A DNA stretch of 64,000 bases, taken from positions 8,621,001 through 8,685,000 of the forward strand of contig NC_134025.1 of the NCBI RefSeq assembly GCF_964204645.1, given 5' to 3'. A program made the translations under genes and the position numbers. Origin of the DNA: Tubulanus polymorphus (Eukaryota > Nemertea > Palaeonemertea > Tubulaniformes > Tubulanidae). The notes below the pieces were generated by a model that ran no database searches, was not told the origin of the DNA, and saw only the letters and a list, made by a program, of their open reading frames with translations. Shown piece by piece: positions 55,547 to 64,000 of the stretch (its first letter is position 1; every line of letters begins with the position of its first letter).

Positions 55547-56162
55547 TATTCAGTCACATTTTTCAAAACAGTGAAAACTTCGTATATGCATCATTGTTAA
55601 AGAATTCCTCTGCGCAATCATTCCAGTCGCATATCAACAATGAAGTACCATGATTCACAACGAAGTCATCTTCCTTTCCACCGACTCAATCAGGGGACGC
55701 TAGTTTACAAATTGATCTAAGAGGTGCATGCATACACGACTTTACATTTCATCAATTGCCTTCAGGTTTGATCTTCAATATGCAATTGAAATATATGAAT
55801 CAGCCAATTATGGGATAATTAGACTTTCTCTGTTTCTCTTCATACCACTGTTCAAAATTTGTGACTGCAATGATAGGATTTTATACATGCATCATTACTA
55901 AACTTTAAAGTAAACGTGACAAGAGAAAACAGTTTGTTCCAAGAAAGTTAACCGCATATGAGAGGAAGAATTCAAGATGAAGTCATTCTAAACAATGAGT
56001 CCTGAATAGTGGCCTGTGAATAGTTCAACAGATTTTTACCCACGATAAACAGATAAACGCTTTGATGAGAATTTTACTCATAGTCTAGGAGGACAGCTGG
56101 TAGTTTAAAGAAATGCTTTTATGGCATAGCACGAAGAACGATCTTTCTTTTCCAACTTTGCT

Positions 56163-56460
56163 TTATTTAGAAGATGACATCATAAGAACCCGCTTCCGAG
56201 CGGAATAATCAAACAACCTTCGAAATTGCAACAAGTCATAATTTTCCCAGAGCGCGCGGTTAATGCTCATTGATCCTCGCGCAACAAGCCTTTTGTAGCC
56301 ATGTCGATATTTGCAATCAGAAATGTAAACGGAAAACGCCGAACACCGCTGTGCCACCGTGGACAGGTGGTTAGTCGTACAGATGCACCGTACACGCGAA
56401 AACCAAAGTAATGCAATAGTCTTGTCAGTCGAATCAATAGCTATTACAGAGCAATAATAA
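56163..56460 (-). CDS. long open frame without an early ATG, uncertain
   Basis: About 100 codons free of stops on the minus strand in CpG-rich DNA, ending YSARKRVLMMSSSK. It includes SVIAIDSTDKTIALLWFSR and SDCKYRHGYKRLVARGS. The only in-frame ATGs lie in the last third. A plus-strand exon at 56299-56366 competes for the same bases. Confidence 0.3.
56299..56366 (+). CDS. possible exon or small basic frame
   Basis: Acceptor acaagccttttgtag is followed by CC then ATG (56301): MSIFAIRNVNGKRRTPLCHR, GQ, with a weak donor (GTGGTT) after GQ; unspliced it continues VVSRTDAPYTRKPK to a TAA. Basic and protein-like. Confidence 0.35.
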
Positions 56461-56632
56461 CATCAACGCAACTACTACGCTGAGTCATCATCATCATCGT
56501 GAATCCGGCCGGGATCATCATCACCGCCGAAAACTTTGTTTGCCCGTTTTGTCGCTCACGGCATCTCGTAACATGCCTTATTGACTACAGCGAGCAGTTT
56601 CCACGACGCAATAAAGTTAGCGACTAACTTTG

Positions 56633-56923
56633 ATGCGTTCTTCAGATGCTGCACAGACGACGACACGTCGATGCCGAGGAATGCAATTTGATGCCATCCA
56701 TGCAAATATAATCAACAGCGCGGATTCTCTCGGTGGAAAATTACTGTTGCACGTCGACGACTGGGGATTTTATTGCGGTATAATCGCAATGAATCAGAAA
56801 TTCGAAAATAATCGCCTGGAAATCATTTCATTATCAGTATATACTATTCAGAAGAGTTTAAAAGTTGTAATACGTAGTGACAAAAGTTTTCCACTAGCCA
56901 AAATCCATATGAACAGTTACTGA
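56633..56923 (+). CDS. probable coding frame of 96 residues
   Basis: ATG at 56633 after a CpG-rich stretch (56470-56630). MRSSDAAQTTTRRCRGMQF, DAIHANIINSADSLGGKLLL, HVDDWGFYCGIIAMNQKFEN, then a beta-rich end with RSDKSFPLAKIHMNSY. A strong acceptor (gatgcgttcttcag) overlaps the first codons and a donor-like TGCG/GTATAA lies inside, so it may be an exon rather than an intronless gene. Confidence 0.5.
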   Translation: MRSSDAAQTTTRRCRGMQFDAIHANIINSADSLGGKLLLHVDDWGFYCGIIAMNQKFENNRLEIISLSVYTIQKSLKVVIRSDKSFPLAKIHMNSY

Positions 56924-56999
56924 AGAGGGAGGTTTCTAATTACAAACATTTGAATATCAATATGCCAATAGAAGTTTCTGAAAAACATACTGGAAAATA

Positions 57000-57415
57000 A
57001 GTCTCAGTAGCTCTTTTAGATGGCACAATGAATTTGGTCCATTCCATAATTTAGAACGGACAGAGTGTTCAAACAAATGAAATCTGTTCTAAATTGGTTC
57101 ATTTTGCAAAAATTTGTTCATATTAATTCAATATAGTTTTCAAGTCTAAATACCATTTTCATATAGCCAAAAATCAATGTATAGTGGATCGTTAAGTATC
57201 TTAACATTTTTCTTGCGGTTTATTGAGCACCTGTTCTAACTGCAATGAAAATAACCTCGAATTGACCATAGATCTCTGTAAACCATAATCATCGAAAATA
57301 ACAGCCAAGACTTAAGATATCAATTTCTGGGTAAGATACTCTTGTTGTGTGAGAACGCACAGCCCTGGTTCAGTTCATTCTAAAATTGGCCAATCTAAAA
57401 CGGACTAACGTGTGA
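57000..57415 (+). mobile_element. diverged family A sequence
   Basis: aatttggtccattccataatttagaacgg near the left and cagttcattctaaaattggccaatctaaaacggactaac near the right match both ends of family A elements; about 300 bp between them is not shared. It may be an element split by an insertion. Confidence 0.4.
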
Positions 57416-57778
57416 GTCTCACCCTTGCTTTAACAAAAAGTCTTCGTATAATTTTTCCTTGATTCTTCAAGCGTTAATTTGAGTAGAGCGTCGTAAAACG
57501 TACGGAAGAAACCCTCGAGAATCGGCAACAAGACAAACTGATCACAATTTGCAGCATCAGTTGCAGCATCGGTGCGCAATCTCAACATTTCAGTGATAAT
57601 AAAAACATCATTTGTCGATAACAGGGAATGTGAAGGAATAGCTCAACGCGGCGTAGAGCCGAATAAATTGATTTTTTACGGAGCTACAAGCTCCAGTTCG
57701 ATTTCTCCAAATCTACTATCAAAGGTGTTCTGTACATGATGTCTGCCTAATCCCGTCTTCAGATCGATGTCATGATAT

Positions 57779-57780
<2 letters not shown>
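57416..57780. other. no supported gene
   Basis: A moderately CpG-rich patch (57480-57680) without a convincing exon. Contains a direct repeat of gcagcatc with short spacing. Confidence 0.4.

Positions 57781-57814
<34 letters not shown>
57781..57814 (+). repeat. (GA)n microsatellite
   Basis: About 16 GA dinucleotides with one early interruption (gagagacaga). Confidence 0.95.
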
Positions 57815-57816
<2 letters not shown>

Positions 57817-58109
57817 TGGCCACAGCGAGATCGTTACTTAATTTAAAGATTATTGCCACGTATAGATTCCTAAACATGATCACATGAATGGGCGACCAGT
57901 GAGCTGGTGATAATCGCGTCGGTACGGTCAAAATGAAACTTTCCTCTTATTAACAATTTTCTTCATCCAAGTATTGACCATGTGTAACTCAACTGAACTC
58001 AACTGAATTGAGCCTCCATCGAATACAGCTTTCATTCATTATCAAGGATATCAGGCATTATCAAGGCAATCTTGAAGTGGCCTACTACTCAGATTTTAAG
58101 CTTAACCAA

Positions 58110-58374
58110 ACCCACGATCATGCAAGCATTTCATTGGCCCAGGACAACTGTCCACGCGGGTGCCAAATGGGCCTGGGCCAAATCTAGCCTAAAAAGCCCA
58201 AGTAAAATTCTAACAGGGGTCAATTGATTGAGTGGAATTGCAATTGGTTCCAATTGACTCTCTTTCCTTTGTCAAAGCATTGTTTAGTATCGGGTGAATG
58301 GTTTAGTGTCCTTTTTAATTAGGCACAGGCCAAATTTGACTGGGGGGGCCAAATCGTCTCTGCTTGATCGCGGC
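58110..58374 (+). mobile_element. small inverted-repeat element, family B
   Basis: Ends cccacgatcat and tgatcgcggc; internal aagcattgtttagtatcgggtgaatggttta and aattaggcacaggccaaatttgac match the 51417 copy closely. Confidence 0.65.
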
Positions 58375-59355
58375 TCAAGATAGCAGCTATCTTTCATTTC
58401 ACTAATCCCTTAATCATGTACGAAAAAAATGACCAGAACAATAGAAACTAATGGAGAGACACTGCAGCACCTTATGAATACATAATAACTTGTATGCCAC
58501 CCACATTACAGGATCTGTCTACATAGGTAGGATGCGGTCAAATTTCAGCATTACTTGAATGTAGGGGTGGCTATCAAATATTCATGGATACAACGACCGG
58601 AAATCTGCGCCATTCACTACTTCAGTTTATTTCCACATAGCCTACATGTTGACTATATGGCAGGCATGCAGTTTATATCTATTCTTATATTAGTATAAAG
58701 TATCCATCATTTTCATTGCAAAGACCTCTGACAATTCTACATAAGATATACACAATTCGGAAAAAATATGAAATATGACAGACGTATCTCACTCACTCTA
58801 TTTTAGTCTCAACTCATTTAAAACGCCACAGGACATCTAAAACCGAATACACCTGAAATGTAATTGGAAACTTGGAAACATCGCTGCAGGCTTAAATCAT
58901 CGTTTAGGTACTTGTAAATTGATTAATCGATTAAATCCCCGACATACGCCGCGAATGTTAGGCATAACTGAATTACGTAACTATTGGACATTTCTCATAC
59001 TATCTAATCCACACACCCGACACTTTCATTTCTGACAAAACATTTATCAAGAGAAATAATGTGCATTGCTTAGCGCTTTCTTTCAGTTTTGGCATTACTT
59101 TTGGGAATAGTTCCTCATAAATCATGGTTTACTTCATTGACTGACGTTGTACTTAACAGTTTTGCCAGAAGAATTCCATTACTCAAAACGCGTAATTGAA
59201 GCTGATACCTGTCACAGCATGTACTTTCAGGTTTTTACGGTAGCAACGTCTCAACATTAGTACTTCGTCGACAAATCAAATTATCATCAATAGATTTTCC
59301 ATCGGAAAAATTTGATTAATATTAATTGCTAGAAGCAGGTTCCTGCCAAGACTTA
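58375..59355. other. no supported gene
   Basis: AT-rich sequence, no protein-like frame with splice support. Confidence 0.4.
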
Positions 59356-59360
59356 AAACG

Positions 59361-59525
59361 ATGTCGTCCATTCTATCATTGCGCAATGAAGATGAAACAA
59401 TTAAGCAAATCAGGTGTAATTTTTTTCTGATTGCAAGCAAATGTGCAGGAAATTTTTCAGCGCGCTTGGTGAAAATTCCTGACAAGGAGATAAGAAATTT
59501 GATGCGGCAGGACAATGATTCTTGA
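59361..59525 (+). CDS. 54-residue frame, small gene or exon
   Basis: ATG at 59361: MSSILSLRNEDETIKQIRCN, FFLIASKCAGNFSARLVKIP, DKEIRNLMRQDNDS, TGA. The frame is open to an acceptor-like taattgctag at about 59331. A donor-like ATCAG/GTGTAA lies inside. The minus strand carries a 101-codon frame over the same bases (59581-59276), so strand is not settled. Confidence 0.4.
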   Translation: MSSILSLRNEDETIKQIRCNFFLIASKCAGNFSARLVKIPDKEIRNLMRQDNDS

Positions 59526-59699
59526 ATGGAAAATAACATTTTTACTGACAAAATGATTGTTTGGTAATCATTCAGATACAAGTGTTTATGTTAAAATGAC
59601 AAAGGAACTGTATTTCGCAATGGCATGCACCACTAACAGCCTTGTGAACATCCATCTTTAGTGATAATACGCCGTGATTGAATTAGCCACAATGCCAAT

Positions 59700-59960
59700 A
59701 TGAAAGCCGCCTTTATCGGCAAAGCTAAGTGGCAACTTTTATTAAACCTGGCAAGTACGCCTGGTCAAACTTATGAAGGAATGGAAGAAAAACTCGGAAT
59801 TCTCAACAGAAGCAACAGTTTGTTATCCGCGTTACCTTGGTTACGCGTGAGAAGGGCACGCTTTCCCGATACCGTCGCAGCCCGTAGGTACAAATTAAGG
59901 AACTCCATTAAACGAGGAGGCAGGCGAAGAGGTTTATCGCGCGAAGGCGCGTGTGGACAG
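59700..59960 (+). CDS. first coding exon, unknown basic protein
   Basis: ATG at 59700 opens 87 codons to a donor, GGACAG/GTAACA (59961), phase 0. MKAAFIGKAKWQLLLNLAST, EGMEEKLGILNRSNSLLSAL, then a strongly basic part (RRYKLRNSIKRGGRRRG). GC and CpG rise through the exon. If unspliced the frame ends 12 codons later. The terminal exon at 61016 is in the compatible phase. Confidence 0.65.
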
Positions 59961-60356
59961 GTAACAGTGATACTGGAATTACATGAGGGGTTTTTGTAAG
60001 GATTCCATCAAGAGAGCAACAGGTAAAATCATAATGAGAAGACACTTCGAGGACGGAGATATTCCGCTGGCATGAGATGATTTTCATGTAAGCCTATTCA
60101 ATTCGCGCCTATCGTGTACTCAACAACAGCTGAACAAAGTAACCGAGCAGATTATTAACATTATCAGCATATAAGTAATACTACCTTCGAAAGAAGATAG
60201 AAATATTTATACAGAATGTAAATAAACACATACAATTATTTTTTCAAAATTTTTCTTTTAATATCATTCTCCAAAATATATCATAAGACTTCTACATAAA
60301 ACACATCAACGAAATATGATTTTTTGTTTAAGTGCTAATTGATAAAATTCAATAGA

Positions 60357-60620
60357 ATGGAATATATGCAGTCATCGTCCGAATTCTATTCTAGGCCTGA
60401 TGGAATGCGATCCGAACCAGTATCGATAAAAAGCATGTCTGAGCAAACGCACAATATATGGACAAGAGCTTTGTCAATACGAGAAATGATATCCAAACAA
60501 GGCCAACAACTTCGATTAATGCTAAATGACTTCAAGCTGCAACTTACATCTTTCCCCGGCAATGGAGATTTTGCAAAGATATTCATGGATGCCAAAAAAG
60601 TCTTCCTAGTAATTTTCTAA
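60357..60620 (+). CDS. ATG-initiated 87-codon frame inside the presumed intron
   Basis: MEYMQSSSEFYSRPDGMRSE, PVSIKSMSEQTHNIWTRALS, then helical ISKQGQQLRLMLNDFKLQL and a hydrophobic end. A donor-like TTCCTA/GTAATT is three codons from the stop. Good composition; it could be an alternative first exon for the same gene or a separate small gene. The minus strand is open over 60595-60386. Confidence 0.4.
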   Translation: MEYMQSSSEFYSRPDGMRSEPVSIKSMSEQTHNIWTRALSIREMISKQGQQLRLMLNDFKLQLTSFPGNGDFAKIFMDAKKVFLVIF

Positions 60621-61015
60621 TGAAAAATAATCTTTAACTCATTAACACAAGAGGATTTTACCAATGTGATATTTGGTAAATGCAGTTGCAACAAAAACTG
60701 TTAGAATTGAATGAATTTTTTATTTTCCTTTGGAAATATGATTAAGGTGTAACAAATATTGAGAATCGAAGCTGTAAGGTTCCGTTCAAGTATTTCCGAC
60801 AGGTACATCTACAACAGCGATCAAAATCTCCGTGCGAGAAAACCAATTTGAAGAATGCAATCACATCAAACGACAGTCATTACGGATGTAATGTCATTGT
60901 GGGGACGCCGCGCGTTTTCATTTCTGCTCCATCAAAAATTCATAATCTTAAGATGATCTCCGATTTCTTGCCTGTTAACTGATATACCTCGGTATTAATC
61001 TTCCGGTCCGATCAG

Positions 61016-61147
61016 CAATACAAACAAATCACGGCAGCAGCGGCTGCGATGATGAGAATACCGGCGCCGGTTTTACCACAGGCTCTCAATGACTGGATGC
61101 AATATAAATACTTGCATCGTATCGTGTACGACGACGACGACCGGTAA
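61016..61147 (+). CDS. probable terminal exon, acidic C-terminus
   Basis: Acceptor taatcttccggtccgatcag ends at 61015. Phase-0 frame: QYKQITAAAAAMMRIPAPVL, PQALNDWMQYKYLHRIVYDD, DDR, TAA. Phase matches the exon ending at 59960. The opposite strand (61218-61012) has a frame with a C-terminal hydrophobic segment (AGILIIAAAAAVICLYC), the antisense of the alanine run. Confidence 0.55.
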   Translation, partial: QYKQITAAAAAMMRIPAPVLPQALNDWMQYKYLHRIVYDDDDR

Positions 61148-61149
61148 AA

Positions 61150-62430
61150 AGAAACCCGAGATGAAAAGACGATGATATCGCTGCTGGCAACAGGCAGCAA
61201 AGATAGAACTTTTAGCATGCAACAATTATTATTCGCTGCAACAATAAAAAAAGAATTTGCAGTAGCGAATAGTAATCAAAAAGTATGATATACGTTGAAT
61301 TAATCCGTTACCGGAGACACTCTAGCGATTGTAACGGGATACATTATATCTTAATCACCGTCTTAGAATTCTCGAGAATTTCTAATGAATCCCAAACAAG
61401 TTATTCAGTCACTGAGGCTAACACGTCACATGGGCGTCCCCAGGAGCTTTCATAGGGGGTTCGAAGAAGCATCAATCCAGTATCCATGCACAATGTCGGG
61501 TGTTTGGTGGGCCTCCCCCAAAAAACTTTTTAAAAATTGGAGGCTTTAGAGACGTTTTCCAGGCTTAGAGTTAAAAGACTAGTCAAATTGGCAAGAAATA
61601 TCTTGAACATTGAATACATAGTAACTTGAGAAGTTAGCTATCTTGAAAAGGGGGTGCAGGGGTGGCGGACGCACCCCCCTTGAGGAGCCTATGTGTCAGT
61701 TGAAGCTCATTTTTACTGCATAATCAGGCTGATTTTAAAAGAATATTTGATAATTCCAGTCATGAATTTGCAACTTATATAGGCCTATCTAACTAAAGTT
61801 TTCAGCATTCAAAATCTTGAAGTTCAAATATGCGGATTGTAAGAACGTTTTCACAAGTCTGTCTTATCCACTCTGACATGTCATTGTTGGTGAATGAGTA
61901 GACAACATCTTTGTGCTGTAATCTTTATCGACTAAATGATCCTAACATCTCCCAACTACTACAACGAATCTTACATTCAGTAGAAACAGGAAATCCATAT
62001 TGGTAACATTTGATGATCATTGTTGTCTGTAGGCCTATATCTTCATAAAAAAGATACTCACTTCATAAAAAAAGATACTAACAAGCGAGCTTGCATTGTC
62101 ACCGTGATGTTTAAAATAGGAATTGATGAAATTGTCAAATTATGTGATTATATTATCACGTTTAGTTGTAAATATAGGATGAATTTACATTGATTCAAAC
62201 TGTTTACTTCAGAATATTTAATGGAAATAAAGAATTTCAAAAATTTTTAATAAGCCTGGCGAGAAGTATTTTCTTTTATTCGGATTCTTATGTTTACCTT
62301 GAAATTTGAATGAAGCAATGCAGTTCATTTACCGGGTACTCGAGTTCGTTCAAATATTAAAGAAGCACATTCGAAATGCCGGAAGCCCAGCTTGAAACAA
62401 CTGAGATTCTATAATACCTGATTACATCGA
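61150..62430. other. no supported gene; short tandem repeat
   Basis: AT-rich except for a G-rich patch at 61650-61680. A 22-23-base unit, cttcataaaa(a)aagatact, is tandemly repeated at about 62041-62083. Confidence 0.5.
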
Positions 62431-62437
62431 GTGAAGA

Positions 62438-62629
62438 ATGCCGTCAATTGACATGTCCTTTGAATTTCCGAATGCTTGTTCGGCAAAGCTGTGCATTTCC
62501 CACCTTAACCAGCTTCTCGAACAATCGAAGCAACAGTTTTTTCACCTTCACAAGCGAGCGGATGAGCTAGCGAAGAGGTTTTTTGCTCCTCAGTTCGTGC
62601 GAAGGCGTTTTACTGCCGACGAATACCTC
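62438..62629 (+). CDS. probable first coding exon, unknown protein
   Basis: ATG at 62438 opens MPSIDMSFEFPNACSAKLCI, SHLNQLLEQSKQQFFHLHKR, ADELAKRFFAPQFVRRRFTA, DEYL, ending in phase 0 at a donor-like TACCTC/GTAATT (62630); unspliced it stops seven codons on. Glutamine/leucine-rich middle suggests a helix or coiled coil. Codon use is richer in G and C than the flanks. Confidence 0.55.
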
Positions 62630-62653
62630 GTAATTATACTAATTTCTGATTGA

Positions 62654-63710
62654 TTGCAGTTGACAGTGCTGCAGGGTGGTTTTACCTGCATTCTCATAGC
62701 CTGACTACATAATTATTCTTTTCATATCGACGGCATGAAGGGTGGCGAAATTGGCACCAATTTCGTGGGATGGTCAAATTGCACGCCCCATGAAATGTTT
62801 ATCACAAAGATATCCGAGAAATGACATCCACCAGCTTTTCTATTGGTGCTATAAACGATATCATAAAAAAATTTTGAAGCTTTATCGACAGATACCAAAT
62901 TTCTTTTTGCTCAATTAAATCATAATCCGTTTTGATCAGCTCTATAAAGAAATCTTTTATACAACAGAAATGAAGTTTTGTCAGTGAAAACTCGCAGTTT
63001 GTAGAGATAAGAATTGATTTTGTGATAGGCCTGCAGCTTTATATCGTCAGATTGCATCGGAGATTGCATTTACTTCGACAGCTGTTGCTGCAAGTCATCG
63101 GTGTTAGGATCAACAGGCCCAATAATTGCTGATGAAAAAATAATGCTGACATAACTATGCACCTAAAAACCAATAACCGATTCTTCAGTTACTACCAGAG
63201 TCAGCATAACGATTTTCACAATACATTCACCCGGAACCACAGTAGCATGTTGTTTTTCTGATTTTCATTAGTTTGAAACCATCTAGTACGAGTTAAAATT
63301 TAACTTGTAATAGTGCAGAAGTAAGTAATTTTAAATGTGAAATTAAAATCACTGAACTGGGCCCAACCTTAGCCTAGGCCTATAAGCGGGTATGATCAGA
63401 AAAACTCAATTGTATCATTTTATACGCATGTTTAGATTTTCCAAAGTTTGGAAAAAATATGCAAATGATATGGTAATAGTGGGCAAATTTAACAGGGTAA
63501 AAGAAGAGTAGAAAGAATTACCGTACAGAAAAACATAGGATTAGGAATGTATGATAATCAGGGAAAAACAGTTCTAAGGAATACGCCTTTAGTTTAAGCA
63601 GATGATTTTATTGAATAGTGAGGCAAACAGGATTAATAAATTATGCTCTAAAGGATATTATAATTGTGCTGGAAATTTCATTTTTAATTTTCGAAACACC
63701 AACATTGAAA
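62654..63710. other. no supported gene
   Basis: AT-rich and intron-like, lying between a plus-strand first exon and the minus-strand exon at the right edge; the intron of the minus-strand gene begins at 63715. Confidence 0.45.
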
Positions 63711-63715
63711 CTTAC

Positions 63716-64000
63716 CTCAACAGTTTCTTCTTGTGTTCGACATACTTGCGGCTGCCATCTCAGCCGTGACGAAGACCTTCTTCTCGATCCGCCACTAACC
63801 CTTGAATTTGGGCTTGAGCCCGAACTGCTGTACGCCAGTGGTGAAGGTGAACGCGATGACCCGCTTTTTATAATCCTAGAGACAGTCTTTGATACGGGTA
63901 TCCTCGGCTCTGGAGACTGAGATGCCGATCTTTTCGGAACCGGGATTCGACCTCGACCGAGCAGAGTATATTTTGGCTTTGCTTTATTTGATTTGTTGCT
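63716..64000 (-). CDS. partial Ser/Arg/Pro-rich exon, cut by window edge
   Basis: Minus strand, 95 codons open from the window edge to a consensus donor GTTGAG/GTAAGT (63715-63710), phase 0. Begins KPKYTLLGRGRIPVPKRSAS, continues PEPRIPVSKTVSRI, then serine-rich SPSPLAYSSSGSSPNS and arginine-rich GGSRRRSSSRLRW. Repeated x-R-I-P-V-x-K units in a basic, serine-rich, probably disordered segment resemble linear motifs of microtubule-associated or scaffold proteins, but lack the serine/threonine required at the first SxIP position. No domain can be named. Confidence 0.8.

Noticed and set aside
1-64000. tRNA, rRNA, CRISPR arrays, prokaryotic operons, viral genes
   Set aside because: No T-loop/anticodon architecture, no spaced identical repeats, no ribosome binding sites and no recognisable viral domain were seen on either strand.

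Overview
The window looks like nuclear DNA of a multicellular animal, probably a marine invertebrate. It is AT-rich (I estimate a little under 40% GC), has no operons or ribosome binding sites, and its longest uninterrupted reading frame is 154 codons. It carries consensus GT-AG splice signals, short exons, microsatellites and several families of small inverted-repeat elements. I cannot name the species. Coding sequence occurs as short exons in long intronic and intergenic DNA, so exons were found by reading for acceptor-frame-donor combinations. With very few exceptions no protein family can be named from sequence alone, and many calls are hypotheses with stated confidence.

Best-supported items: a minus-strand first exon at 31726-31812 (SKIP-type microtubule-tip motif); a minus-strand first exon at 40839-40952; a serine/arginine/proline-rich minus-strand exon running off the right edge (63716-64000); a phase-coherent two-exon minus-strand gene end at 15545-15032; a phase-coherent three-exon plus-strand gene end at 46994-47540; a plus-strand gene start at 59700-59960 with a phase-compatible last exon at 61016-61147; and splice-flanked internal exons at 19220-19311 (+), 23619-23671 (+) and 48685-48867 (-).

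Layout: 0-4.2 kb, minus-strand exons at both ends of a long AT-rich stretch plus coding-like plus-strand pieces near 0.6-1.4 kb; 4.6-5.3 kb, a possible divergent plus-strand gene; 8-13 kb, scattered weak exons and a CpG-rich broken frame at 10.2-10.5 kb; 13-20.7 kb, a CpG-rich, exon-dense stretch with genes on both strands; 22-28.2 kb, further exons, a tandem duplication, a divergent exon pair at 25.5-25.8 kb and coding-like frames broken by stops; 29-36 kb, isolated first exons and two CpG islands; 36-43 kb mostly empty with palindromic elements; 43-56 kb, exons on both strands with several copies of one small inverted-repeat element; 56-64 kb, a plus-strand gene cluster ending against the minus-strand exon at the right edge.

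Mobile DNA is represented by non-autonomous elements only: one family ending in GCCACGATCAC, flanked by TAA in its cleanest copy (copies near 43.5, 44.6, 51.4, 55.3, 58.1 kb), a second family near 10.6, 34.3, 37.1 and 57.0 kb, one 310-bp element at 13.9 kb, and two abutting palindromes at 40.3-40.5 kb. No tRNA, rRNA, CRISPR array or viral gene was recognised.
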